A stretch of 64,000 bases of DNA from Hymenobacter tibetensis (GCF_022827545.1 NZ_CP094669.1:323001-387000); one strand, 5' to 3'; shown: positions 9,602 through 17,220, numbered from the stretch's first letter. Program-made: numbers and translations. The notes: generated by a model from the sequence alone, not told the origin.

Positions 9602-9642
9602 AATATATTGCTTTTATAAATTGTATTTTTAAGCAATATATT
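9602..9642. repeat. 12-bp inverted repeat overlapping a TATATTTG motif
   Basis: Perfect arms AATATATTGCTT (9602-9613) and AAGCAATATATT (9631-9642) have a 17-nt spacer. The octamer TATATTTG at 9637-9644 matches the Bacteroidota -7 consensus TAnnTTTG, but no well-placed -33 TTG was found. It could be an operator or a promoter. Confidence 0.4.
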
Positions 9643-9674
9643 TGCTTAATTAACTTGTAAAAGGGCTTTAAAAT

Positions 9675-9710
9675 TTGATTAAAATCATTTTAAAAAATGA
9701 TCAAAGTCAT
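9675..9710. promoter_or_regulatory. Two FNR-box-like dyads upstream of the Roadblock-like cluster
   Basis: Site 1 is TTGAT-TAAA-ATCAT at 9675-9688, nine of ten matches to TTGAT-N4-ATCAA. Site 2 is ATGAT-CAAA-GTCAT at 9697-9710, seven of ten. Their centres are 22 bp apart, about two helical turns. A -7-like octamer GAAATTTG (7/8 to TAnnTTTG) lies at 9733-9740, which would put site 2 near -43 and site 1 near -65, a class II plus class I layout. Binding by the adjacent FNR-like protein is inferred. Confidence 0.6.
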
Positions 9711-9920
9711 TTTTTTAGAGAGGTGAATAGTGGAAATTTGCATAGTAAGTTATCCAAATGGCAGGCGTTGCGCCGATAGTTCACGCACTTATTGTCTGCT
9801 TTATTATAGTTCGGATAGCGCCCTTTGACTGGCCAACGCGTGGGTCAGCAACGAAGCTTCTGAAAACACAACAGGCTTACACACTTGGTTTTTATCTCAT
9901 TCTCTTTTTTTAAACGAGTT

Positions 9921-10301
9921 ATGGCTTATTCAGTCAACAACCCAGCTGGTAAAGTAGTACAAGACATCATCACGGATTTGCCAGGTTTGATGGCAATTGC
10001 TGTGGTGGACATCAACTCGGGTATGAGCTTGGCTTCGCATTCCAATGCGCCCCATATCAACCCCGATACCGCTGCTGCCTACAACACAGAAGTGGTGAAG
10101 CAAAAGCAGAAGGCTATGTCAGCGCTTAAGCTCACTGGCGAAACAATTCAGGATATCCTGATTTCGCTAACCAACCAGATGCACCTTATCCGGCTTAATG
10201 AAGCTGGCAACAAGTTTATCTATCTGGTAGTGAGTTCCCGCGACACCAACTTGGCTATTGCCCGCGACGTTATTCGCACCCATGCTGCTCAACTCAGCTA
10301 A
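9921..10301 (+). CDS. Roadblock/LC7-like protein, paralogue A
   Basis: The 126-aa soluble protein has no cysteines and no signal peptide. Its order of elements fits a Roadblock/LC7 fold: helix, then strand LPGLMAIAVVDINSG, a long helix (NTEVVKQKQKAMSAL), strands DILISLTNQMHLIRL and KFIYLVVSS, and a final helix DTNLAIARDVIRTH, reminiscent of the NLGLAR helix of MglB-type proteins. The ATG at 9921 was preferred over an upstream in-frame start that adds a hydrophobic unrelated stretch. Two paralogues follow (10497, 11768). Roadblock proteins usually partner small GTPases, and none is encoded nearby. The family call is from motif pattern only; function is unknown. It is the first gene after the FNR-like boxes. 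Confidence 0.6.
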   Translation: MAYSVNNPAGKVVQDIITDLPGLMAIAVVDINSGMSLASHSNAPHINPDTAAAYNTEVVKQKQKAMSALKLTGETIQDILISLTNQMHLIRLNEAGNKFIYLVVSSRDTNLAIARDVIRTHAAQLS

Positions 10302-10496
10302 TAGCGCTGATCGTTGTTGTTCAAAGTATAAAGTGAAGGTGCTGAGGGGCGTTGTGGTCTGGATCTAGCCAGGCGTGGGATAGGCTACAACGCCCACAGA
10401 TACCACGGTATAGGTATAGGACAGACACGCCCCGGCGCTACGTATTCTTCGCCCATAGTTGAGGCGCTGAAGGCCCGGCGTAATGAATAGGCCTCC
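10302..10496. other. Spacer with a long hairpin between Roadblock paralogues A and B
   Basis: Perfect 9-bp arms GGGCGTTGT (10347-10355) and ACAACGCCC (10387-10395) enclose a smaller CTGG/CCAG stem. No U-tract follows, so this is probably a structured leader or processing site rather than a terminator. Confidence 0.35.
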
Positions 10497-10940
10497 ATGC
10501 AGATTCCTTTTCTTCAACGCTTTCAGGCACTCACTGGGCCTGTAGTAAACAAAATAGTGTCGGTAGGCTCAGGTCCGGAAATGGCCGCTGCTGAGCAATT
10601 GCTTCAGCGGGTCCTGAGCGGCCTACCCGAACTGGTGGGCGCGTCGGTAGTGGACCTGGCCTCCGGGCAACCACTGGCCTCGTACACCACGGCCCGCGAA
10701 TTCAACGTCAGCAAAGTAGCTGGGTTCAACGCCGAAGTGATCCGGCAGCATCAGCAGGCGATGCAAATACTGCAAGTTCCGGCCGATGAGCAGCTGGAAG
10801 ATATTTTAATCACGCTCCACACCCAGCTGCACTTACTGCGGCTGCTGCCTGATGGCCAGCGTTTTTTATATGTGGTGGTCGATTGTCGCGACACGAATTT
10901 GGGCATTGCCCGCAGCGTAATGCGCACTTGTGATTTATAG
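10497..10940 (+). CDS. Roadblock/LC7-like protein, paralogue B
   Basis: The 147-aa protein is homologous to its neighbours at 9921 and 11768 but more diverged. It has a longer N-terminal helical extension (about residues 1-35). Shared landmarks are LPELVGASVVDLASG, NAEVIRQHQQAM, EDILITLHTQLHLLRL, RFLYVVVDCRDTNLGIAR. The helix pattern and the final NLGIAR are typical of the Roadblock fold. Nothing suggests export. It is co-directional with paralogue A (195 bp upstream) and the membrane protein 78 bp downstream, so one transcription unit is likely. Divergence between the copies would allow heteromeric Roadblock assemblies, which is inference. Confidence 0.58.
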   Translation: MQIPFLQRFQALTGPVVNKIVSVGSGPEMAAAEQLLQRVLSGLPELVGASVVDLASGQPLASYTTAREFNVSKVAGFNAEVIRQHQQAMQILQVPADEQLEDILITLHTQLHLLRLLPDGQRFLYVVVDCRDTNLGIARSVMRTCDL

Positions 10941-11018
10941 CAGGTTGTAGGCTACGAGGCGGTATCACTTACTTTTCTTTCCCTCCCCCATTTCTCTCAC
11001 CCTCACAATTTTACGTGT

Positions 11019-11729
11019 ATGAAACTGACCGCTTCTCCCTTCAATCCAGAGTCCGGCGAATTGCTGCCGGTATACCGTGATGCTTATTTGAATGGTGACC
11101 TTAGCCGGGAGTCGGCTAAGGCAGTAGAACAGTACCTGGGCCGGGACGCCGACCTCGCCCACGAAACGCTCAACCGCTGGCAAGACCTGCAAGCCACCGA
11201 GCCGAGCGCAGTGGTTGCTCCTACGTGGGTCGAAAAACAAATCCAATTTATCCGCACCGAGCCAGTGCGCTTCCGCCGTCGGGCGGCCAGCATGGTAGGA
11301 GCCACCGTGCTACTCGGTACTATGGTATTTGCGGGCACCAACCTGCCTACCACCAGCTTGCCCACCGAAGGTGCGGCCCTAACGGCCACTGCCGCCCTCG
11401 AAGCAGCCGAAGCTTCTTCAGCTGCCTCTTCCATGCGCCTCATGACGGTGCGCGGCCGCATCCTCGACGAAGAAGGTGCTCCCCTGGTAGGCGCTACCGT
11501 AATGCACGCTGGTAGCAGCCAAGGCGTATCAACCAACGCCAAAGGTGAATACCTACTGCACGTACCAGCTGGTGCTAGCACGTTGCAATACGGCTACGGT
11601 GGCTACCAAGATGAAGAAATTACGCTGAAAAGCGGTGGTACCAACAACGTAACGCTACTCCCTAAAAAGCACATGCAAGCCGACCAGGAGCAGGTGCAAA
11701 AGCAGAAGCGCCGCTGGTGGAAGTTCTAG
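11019..11729 (+). CDS. Single-pass membrane protein with anti-sigma-like N-terminus and carboxypeptidase-regulatory-like domain
   Basis: This 236-aa protein has a cytoplasmic N-terminal segment (about 10-60, YLNGDLSRESAKAVEQYL) resembling the helical part of anti-sigma factors but without zinc-binding His/Cys. One hydrophobic segment lies at about 89-107, followed by an Ala/Ser-rich linker. A carboxypeptidase-D-regulatory-like beta-sandwich lies at about 141-213 (VRGRILDEEGAPLVGATV, then TNAKGEYLLHVPAGA). A Gln/Lys-rich tail ends in WWKF. The predicted topology puts the sandwich outside the cytoplasm. No sigma-factor gene is adjacent. It sits between Roadblock-like paralogues B and C on the same strand, so it could be their membrane partner. 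That link is based only on gene order. Confidence 0.65.
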   Translation: MKLTASPFNPESGELLPVYRDAYLNGDLSRESAKAVEQYLGRDADLAHETLNRWQDLQATEPSAVVAPTWVEKQIQFIRTEPVRFRRRAASMVGATVLLGTMVFAGTNLPTTSLPTEGAALTATAALEAAEASSAASSMRLMTVRGRILDEEGAPLVGATVMHAGSSQGVSTNAKGEYLLHVPAGASTLQYGYGGYQDEEITLKSGGTNNVTLLPKKHMQADQEQVQKQKRRWWKF

Positions 11730-11767
11730 GGCTGAGGATGTCATTTGTGTAGTTGTAATCCAGTTGC

Positions 11768-12199
11768 GTGAAACCGAAATTCTACCGTAGTAAAGCACCG
11801 CGTCGATCTGAGCTATCAAAACCAATCATTCCTGATCCAGCCGCTGCTCGGGTGGTGGAGCAGGTGCAGGTAGAGTTGCCGGGCCTGATGGCTGTCGCCG
11901 TGGTAGATGTCGCCTCAGGCACTAGCCTGGCAGCTCATGCCACTGCCTCCATCAACCCCAATACAGCCGCGAGCTTCAACGCAGAAGTGGTAAAGTTGAA
12001 GTTGAAGGCCATGGCGGCCTTGCAGCTGGAGGGAGAGCAGCTACACGATGTCCTCATCACGTTGTCCAGTCAGTTGCACTTGCTAGTGCTTACGCCCAGT
12101 GGCCGGCGGTTTATTTATCTGGTGATAGCAGAGCAGAACACCAACCTGGCTATTGCCCGGGAGGTGCTACGGGCGCAGGTATCCCAGCTGGAAGTGTAG
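11768..12199 (+). CDS. Roadblock/LC7-like protein, paralogue C
   Basis: The 143-aa protein is the closest relative of paralogue A: LPGLMAVAVVDVASGTSLA, INPNTAASFNAEVV, HDVLITLSSQLHLLVL, RRFIYLVIAEQNTNLAIAREVLR. A basic N-terminal tail (KFYRSKAPRRSE) precedes the core and is absent from A. The start is taken as GTG at 11768, because no ATG occurs before the conserved core. The gene lies 38 bp behind the membrane protein and is followed by a terminator, so it appears to be the last gene of the cluster. The function is unknown and the fold assignment is by pattern. Confidence 0.6.
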   Translation: MKPKFYRSKAPRRSELSKPIIPDPAAARVVEQVQVELPGLMAVAVVDVASGTSLAAHATASINPNTAASFNAEVVKLKLKAMAALQLEGEQLHDVLITLSSQLHLLVLTPSGRRFIYLVIAEQNTNLAIAREVLRAQVSQLEV

Positions 12200-12225
12200 A
12201 ACCATAACATAGCTAGCCTTAACAT

Positions 12226-12260
12226 AAGCTCCTTTCCCGACGCTGGGAAGGAGCTTTTTG
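12226..12260 (+). terminator. Terminator closing the Roadblock-like cluster
   Basis: A hairpin with arms 12226-12238 and 12245-12256 (one unpaired base) has a 6-nt loop and is followed by TTTTTG. It comes 27 bp after the stop of paralogue C. Confidence 0.82.
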
Positions 12261-12459
12261 TTTGTAACTGGTTGCGGGCAACACCGGCTGCTTGCTGCAG
12301 AACAGGCGTTGGTGCTTCGGCCGCAACAACAGCCACCGTTGGCTGCTGTGTAGAAGAGAAAGGGAGCGTACTCAGCTAAAATCACCTTTGCAGGTAGCGC
12401 TCCAACGATTCATCCGTACCTTCGTGACTGTTGATTTCCACCGAACTCACCTTCTGAGT

Positions 12460-13866
12460 ATGACCCAATACGACGTTACCGTTATCGGCTCCGGGCCCGG
12501 CGGTTATGTAGCGGCCATCCGCTGCGCCCAGCTAGGCCTCAAAACGGCCCTTATCGAGAAGTACAGCACGCTAGGCGGCACTTGCCTCAACGTAGGCTGT
12601 ATTCCGAGCAAAGCCCTCCTCGACTCGACGGAGCACTATCATAACGCGCATTCCACGTTCAAGGAGCACGGCATTGAGCTGAGCGACTTGCAGGTGAACA
12701 TGAACCAGATGATAGACCGTAAAAACGGCGTCGTGAAGGCGAATACCGACGGTATTCAGTTCCTGATGAAGAAAAACAAAATCGATGTCATCTACGGTGT
12801 CGGTTCGTTCGTGGACAAAAACCACATCAAGATCCAGCCTACTGCTGGTGGTGAGGAGCAGCAGATCGAAACCAAAAACGTCATTATTGCCACTGGCTCC
12901 AAGCCCACGGTGCTGCCCTTCATCAAGCAAGACAAGCAGCGCATTATCACCAGCACCGAGGCCCTGAATATCCGGGAAGTGCCCAAGCACATGATTGTGA
13001 TTGGCGGCGGCGTAATCGGGCTGGAAATGGCATCGGTGTACGCCCGCCTCGGCGCGAAAGTATCGGTGGTGGAGTTCATGGACTCGCTCATCCCGACCAT
13101 GGACCGCGGCCTTGGCAAAGAGCTGAAGCGTATCCTGGGCAAAATTGGCATCGAGTTCTTCCTGAGCCACAAAGTAACCGGCGCTACCCGCGAGGGCGAC
13201 ACTGTGACCGTAACTGCTACCAACCCGAAAGGAGAGGAAGTGAAATTTGAAGGCGACTACTGCCTGGTAGCCGTGGGCCGCGTGCCCTACACCGCCGGCC
13301 TGAACTTGGAAGCTGCCGGGGTAGAAATGGAAGAGCGCGGCCGCATCAAGGTAGATGAGCACCTGCAAACCAACGTGCCCGGCATCTACGCCATCGGCGA
13401 CGTGATTCGCGGGGCCATGCTAGCGCACAAGGCAGAGGAAGAAGGCGTGTTCGTGGCCGAAACCATTGTAGGCCAGAAGCCGCACGTCAACTACCTACTC
13501 ATCCCCGGCGTGGTGTACACCTGGCCGGAAGTGGCCGGCGTCGGCTACACCGAAGAGCAGTTAAAGGAGCAGGGCAAAGCCTACAAAACTGGCTCGTTCC
13601 CGTTCCGCGCTTCGGGCCGCGCCCGCGCCTCCATGGACCTCGACGGCTTCGTGAAAGTGCTAGCCGACAAGGAAACCGACGAAATCCTGGGCGTGCACAT
13701 GATTGGCCCACGCATCGCCGACCTCATTGCCGAAGCCGTAACGGCCATGGAATTCCGCGCCTCCGCCGAGGACGTAGCCCGCATGAGCCACGCCCACCCC
13801 ACCTACGCCGAAGCCATGAAGGAAGCCTGCCTAGCCGCCACCGAGAACCGCGCCATTCACATGTAA
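12460..13866 (+). CDS. lpdA: Dihydrolipoyl dehydrogenase (E3)
   Basis: This FAD-dependent disulfide oxidoreductase reoxidises dihydrolipoamide for the 2-oxo-acid dehydrogenase complexes. The 468-aa protein begins TQYDVTVIGSGPGGYVAAIRCAQLG (FAD-binding). It has the redox-active disulfide GGTCLNVGCIPSK, the NAD-binding motif VIGGGVIGLEMASVYARLGAKV, the second FAD motif YAIGDV, and the C-terminal HAHPTYAEA with the catalytic His-Glu pair. The ATG at 12460 was chosen because it puts the FAD motif at the N-terminus; the in-frame upstream extension is unrelated in sequence. It probably serves the SucA/OdhB pair upstream, though it is transcribed separately. Its stop codon overlaps the first base of a 37-bp inverted repeat. 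Confidence 0.97.
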   Translation: MTQYDVTVIGSGPGGYVAAIRCAQLGLKTALIEKYSTLGGTCLNVGCIPSKALLDSTEHYHNAHSTFKEHGIELSDLQVNMNQMIDRKNGVVKANTDGIQFLMKKNKIDVIYGVGSFVDKNHIKIQPTAGGEEQQIETKNVIIATGSKPTVLPFIKQDKQRIITSTEALNIREVPKHMIVIGGGVIGLEMASVYARLGAKVSVVEFMDSLIPTMDRGLGKELKRILGKIGIEFFLSHKVTGATREGDTVTVTATNPKGEEVKFEGDYCLVAVGRVPYTAGLNLEAAGVEMEERGRIKVDEHLQTNVPGIYAIGDVIRGAMLAHKAEEEGVFVAETIVGQKPHVNYLLIPGVVYTWPEVAGVGYTEEQLKEQGKAYKTGSFPFRASGRARASMDLDGFVKVLADKETDEILGVHMIGPRIADLIAEAVTAMEFRASAEDVARMSHAHPTYAEAMKEACLAATENRAIHM

Positions 13867-13940
13867 TTCCTTTTAAATAGAAACGAAAAGAGGCTGTAGC
13901 TCAGAGCTACAGCCTCTTTTCGTTTCTATTTAAAAGGAAT
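13866..13940. repeat. Perfect 37-bp inverted repeat spanning both convergent stop codons
   Basis: Arms 13866-13902 and 13904-13940 are perfect reverse complements around a single central base. The left arm begins with the last base of the lpdA stop. The right arm contains the stop and the last codons of the OLD-like ATPase gene on the other strand. It must act as a very strong bidirectional terminator, and it marks the border between ordinary GC-rich DNA and AT-rich DNA. Confidence 0.95.
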
Positions 13941-15216
13941 CATCTAAATCAATATCACCCTCATCCTCAAAAAATTCTTCTATGATAGGTTCGTTATCTT
14001 CGAAAATCTCTTCCACAACAGGAGTGTCGCCTTCTTCTGGGAGAGCTATAATCTCTTTCTTTGAGTCGATCTTCTGACTTGACAGTTCTACTGCATTTGT
14101 AGTAGTAGATTTGGCTTGACTCGGTTTAATATCGTTTGTTGGTTTAGCAGGATTGGCAGACTTTTTTAAAGTAGACTTTATATCTGTAATCCATTTCGCC
14201 TCCTGCTCTTTGTCGAATTCATCTAAATTTGATATTTCAACATATTGCTTCGCGAATAATACTTTATTCATCCCCATGTTTTTGTCGAAGAAGCCTTTGA
14301 GTAACTTTTGTTGACTTGGTTTTAAGTCTAAAGTATCTCCTGAAACTTTTGCTTGGCTGTTGTATTCGTTAGTTGCTAATATATTTTTTATGTCTTCATC
14401 TTTGTCCGCAAATGATTGCAATGTCTTGAAGTATATTTTAGGATTTAAGCAATCTTCTATTTCTGTAGGAGGCGTGCTTGCATTACTATCAATGTTTACT
14501 AATTCTGTTTCCTGTTGTTTGTTTAATAAGCGTTTAAAATATAGATTTTTTATTGATTTTACTTCTACTTTAAGAATTTCAGTATCAGTATCTATGAGGC
14601 AGTAAACCGTTCCTTTTATTGAGTAATCAGGGTCATTCATAGGAGAAATTAAGCTTTCGTATATTTTTTTTACCTCCTTGTATCCCCCGACTGGTAGTAT
14701 TTTTAAATTGCTGTCAAGGATTTTGTCAGAAAAAATGTGTTCAAAGTAAATTTTTTCCGATATTCCTTCGCAGATGAGCCAATTATAAGTGGATGCACCT
14801 ATTAGGGAATAGGTTATAGATTGAACAAGGTCATTGTGGCTTTTGAGGCTTATATCGTAAGGAAGGATGCCATTTATTTTCTTTCTGTCTTGGGTTATTT
14901 TTTCTCGATAATTGTATAGGTCAAAAAAGTTAACATCAACTTCATTTGCTGATGTTTTCTTCATTGAAGTTGCTGATCCTTCAGATATAATTGGCAAATA
15001 GCCGTACCAATGTGTTGTAATAATTATTTGATGTCCAAGTTTGACAAGCTCAAATAATCTGGAAAACTGCTCGTAACAAGCAGATATGTGTAGTGAAGCG
15101 TCCGGTTCGTCGACTGCAAGTATGATTTGTTTATCTCTTTCTTGGCTTCTTACTAGAAAGGAATAGGCTACATCAATAAGTGCTTTCCTTTTTTCTCCTG
15201 AACTTAAATCATACAC
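13930..15216 (-). CDS. OLD-like ATPase/nuclease, C-terminal part (signature, Walker B, TOPRIM-like)
   Basis: This is the second half of an AAA/ABC-type ATPase whose N-terminal half is encoded at 15222-16103 in another frame. It starts in the signature region (YDLSSGEKRKALIDVA), followed by Walker B (IILAVDEPDASLH) and the H-loop-like IIITTHWYGYLP. A TOPRIM-like region follows: WLICEGISEKIYF with a conserved Glu, then GGYKEV and CLIDTDTE. These are hallmarks of OLD-family (overcoming lysogenization defect) nucleases, used in phage defence. The last 90 residues form a low-complexity, very acidic tail. The only local start is a GTG just before the signature, so independent translation would give a headless protein. 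The gene is much more AT-rich than its flanks, suggesting transfer. No UvrD-type helicase partner is adjacent. Confidence 0.75.
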   Translation of the reverse strand: MYDLSSGEKRKALIDVAYSFLVRSQERDKQIILAVDEPDASLHISACYEQFSRLFELVKLGHQIIITTHWYGYLPIISEGSATSMKKTSANEVDVNFFDLYNYREKITQDRKKINGILPYDISLKSHNDLVQSITYSLIGASTYNWLICEGISEKIYFEHIFSDKILDSNLKILPVGGYKEVKKIYESLISPMNDPDYSIKGTVYCLIDTDTEILKVEVKSIKNLYFKRLLNKQQETELVNIDSNASTPPTEIEDCLNPKIYFKTLQSFADKDEDIKNILATNEYNSQAKVSGDTLDLKPSQQKLLKGFFDKNMGMNKVLFAKQYVEISNLDEFDKEQEAKWITDIKSTLKKSANPAKPTNDIKPSQAKSTTTNAVELSSQKIDSKKEIIALPEEGDTPVVEEIFEDNEPIIEEFFEDEGDIDLDDSF

Positions 15217-15221
15217 AGCTA

Positions 15222-16103
15222 CTAAAGGCGAATCCTTGTTTTTTTATTGAGAATTTTTATAGAAAAATATGCCTCTATTATTTTAGATATCAAGTCGGGC
15301 ATTGTTAATGAATTCTTGCTTTTGCCCTTATATTGATATGATTCTAAAGTTGCTTCAATTTCCTCTACAAATTTATTCAATTCTATATTTATCCCTTTTA
15401 ATACCTTGTTTGTAATAGCTTTTTCTATTTCTTTGTGTATATTTTTATCCATCAACTTTTGCATATCTTGAGTTTCTAACTTTGTGTATAGTTGGGCGTC
15501 GGTTTCTACAGGTATATATAAGTAAGCGTAATGTGATATTATGTAGTCATAAAATCCTTCAAATTGCTTTTGTAAGTCTGATTCATTGTGCTTTCCTTCT
15601 GTATTAAAAAAACCCAATTCATAATGTATTGGCCCAAAATAAATTCCTGGTTCATTAGCTCTTTTGCCAATCATTACAAGTAGGTATTCATCTTTGTTAT
15701 ACTTTAATGCAAGATTATTTCTATACTCATTAAACCCGTCGGATGTTCTAGAGTTTGATTTTATGTTTGATTCCCATAATTGCTTTGATATTCTTTGAGC
15801 AGTTTTAAAATGCTTACTGTCTTCTGCGTTTGTGTGTCTTAATGATTCTTTTTTAATTAGCAGTGTGATTGTTATAAAAGGACTATTTGCTCCCTTTATA
15901 CCACCTTTTGCTTTTGCATCGTTATTTATTGGCCATTCCTTTATATCTTTCTTGTTAAGAACAAAATCAATAGCTTCAAGTATTGAGCTTTTGCCAGTTC
16001 CGTTCTCCCCTATTAGGCTGCAAAATTTATCCCCATTTGATAATGGAACAAAGTGAATTCCTTTATAAACTTTAAAATGTCGAAGGTGTAACGCTACTAT
16101 CAT
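15222..16103 (-). CDS. OLD-like ATPase, N-terminal part (Walker A), frame-split from 13930-15216
   Basis: This 293-aa N-terminal half starts with a RecF/OLD-like strand (IVALHLRHFKVYKG) and Walker A CSLIGENGTGKSSILEAIDF, followed by a helical and coiled insertion. It ends prematurely with KKTRIRL. The minus strand reads AAT-AAA-AAA-ACA here. Adding one A to the seven-A run, or slipping back one base, continues as NKKNKDSPLVAVYDLSSGEK straight into the downstream ORF. The intact protein would be about 727 aa. The split may be a real mutation, an assembly error in a homopolymer, or a slippage site. The start is ATG at 16103. Confidence 0.75.
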   Translation of the reverse strand: MIVALHLRHFKVYKGIHFVPLSNGDKFCSLIGENGTGKSSILEAIDFVLNKKDIKEWPINNDAKAKGGIKGANSPFITITLLIKKESLRHTNAEDSKHFKTAQRISKQLWESNIKSNSRTSDGFNEYRNNLALKYNKDEYLLVMIGKRANEPGIYFGPIHYELGFFNTEGKHNESDLQKQFEGFYDYIISHYAYLYIPVETDAQLYTKLETQDMQKLMDKNIHKEIEKAITNKVLKGINIELNKFVEEIEATLESYQYKGKSKNSLTMPDLISKIIEAYFSIKILNKKTRIRL

Positions 16104-16208
16104 TTGTTTGAATCAAAAAATGCTTTAAAAATTTTGTGCCAAAGAAAGTTGTTAGTAAATATTTATATCGATAATAAGATTTGAGCTGTGTTCTTGTTTA
16201 TACAAAGA

Positions 16209-16440
16209 TTACGTCTTCTGCACCAATTTAAACCCGTCCTTGGTCACTTGGTACTGCTGGCCTTGAATGGTGATGGTTTCGCCTTCTAGCAGCTTGCTCA
16301 GGTTCACGATGTCGCCTTCGATGGTGTGAAGGGTGAAGCCGTGCATGCGGGCTAGGGCGAGGTACTTGGATTTGATGTAGTAATGCACGCCGCAAAGGAT
16401 GATGCGGACGTGCGCCGTGGTGTTCTTAAAGAATCGGTTA
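16209..16440 (-). pseudogene. Unassigned coding remnant (about 75 codons, no good start)
   Basis: The minus strand is open from about 16440 to a TAA at 16209-16211 with ordinary GC-rich codon use. It encodes a plausible C-terminus containing HVRIILCGVHYYIKSKYLAL, then MHGFTLHTIEGD, and ending DGFKLVQKT. No ATG precedes the conserved-looking part. The frame runs into the end of the SUFU-domain gene without being its continuation. It looks like the tail of a gene broken when the AT-rich ATPase locus arrived, but the family is not recognised. A very short protein from an internal GTG cannot be excluded. Confidence 0.4.
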
Positions 16441-16446
16441 CTTCTG

Positions 16447-17220
16447 TTACCACAGCCCTAAGAAGCCCTTTTTGGCGGCGACATTTGGGCGGTCGAGGTC
16501 TATCACGTCGGAGATGCGGTGTTGCTCAAACTTGTCGATGAGGGCATCCACGCCTTTGCGCATCTTCAGGTCCATTTCCTCCTTGTAGATGGCGTAGAGG
16601 CAGTAGAAGTAGACGGTTTTCTCCTCGTTGATTTTCAACTCCCGAAATTCTTCGGGCAGGCTGAGAGAAGGTAGCAGCAACATGCAGCCCAGCTTGGTGT
16701 TGGAGGCAAAAGGCTCGGCGTCTTCCCCGTTGGGGATGGTGTGGCCGGAGCCCAGCCAGGTGCGATACTCGTGGGGGAAGCGGGCTAGAGACTTCAACCA
16801 CCGGATAGGCCAGTACTGATCTTCGATGTCGTCGTCTTCGTTGTCGGCATCCGGACCCAGGTCCGGAAACTCCCAGGTGCTGGGCAGCAGGATGCACAGC
16901 TCGGCGTAGCGCCACTCCTCAGCGCCTTCGGGCACCGTCATGGGTAGGTCGCTCATGCCGGAAGTCACTAATGCTCTGAACGGAAAGTCGGCGCTAGGTT
17001 CCACAAAATGCACGTCCAGATGCACTTTGTCGGAGATGATTTCATGAAATACCCCGCTCACTGGGCCAATGTGGCGCTCAATGTGGTCGGAAATGGCTTG
17101 GATGGTGTCTTCATCGCCGGAAGCCAGGGCAAACTCCGCGGGCTCTACGTTTTCGTAACGGTAAATGGGGCCACCAGCGGGGGTAGGCTCTTGTTCGGAT
17201 TCAGGATCTTGCTCAGTCAT
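16447..17220 (-). CDS. Suppressor-of-fused (SUFU) domain protein
   Basis: This soluble 257-aa protein has a single bacterial SUFU-like domain: YRYENVEPAEFALASGDED, an HIERHIGPVSGVFHEIISD segment, HLDVHFVEPS, FRALVTSGMSDLPM, and a C-terminal GVDALIDKFEQHRISDVIDL followed by RPNVAAKKGFLGLW. In bacteria SUFU proteins are often immunity or accessory factors of polymorphic toxin systems. No toxin gene is visible here. The start was taken at 17220 (MTEQDPE); the longer in-frame extension is hydrophobic and unlike the family. The gene sits at the edge of the AT-rich ATPase insertion but has normal base composition itself. Confidence 0.8.
   Translation of the reverse strand: MTEQDPESEQEPTPAGGPIYRYENVEPAEFALASGDEDTIQAISDHIERHIGPVSGVFHEIISDKVHLDVHFVEPSADFPFRALVTSGMSDLPMTVPEGAEEWRYAELCILLPSTWEFPDLGPDADNEDDDIEDQYWPIRWLKSLARFPHEYRTWLGSGHTIPNGEDAEPFASNTKLGCMLLLPSLSLPEEFRELKINEEKTVYFYCLYAIYKEEMDLKMRKGVDALIDKFEQHRISDVIDLDRPNVAAKKGFLGLW

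Noticed and set aside
9602..9642. AT-rich inverted repeat considered as a mobile-element end
   Set aside because: There is no transposase, target duplication or second copy in the window; an operator or promoter role is simpler.
12292..12459. In-frame upstream extension of lpdA
   Set aside because: The extra 56 residues are Arg/Cys/Trp-rich and unrelated to the family; the FAD motif starts directly after the ATG at 12460, and a terminator lies just upstream.
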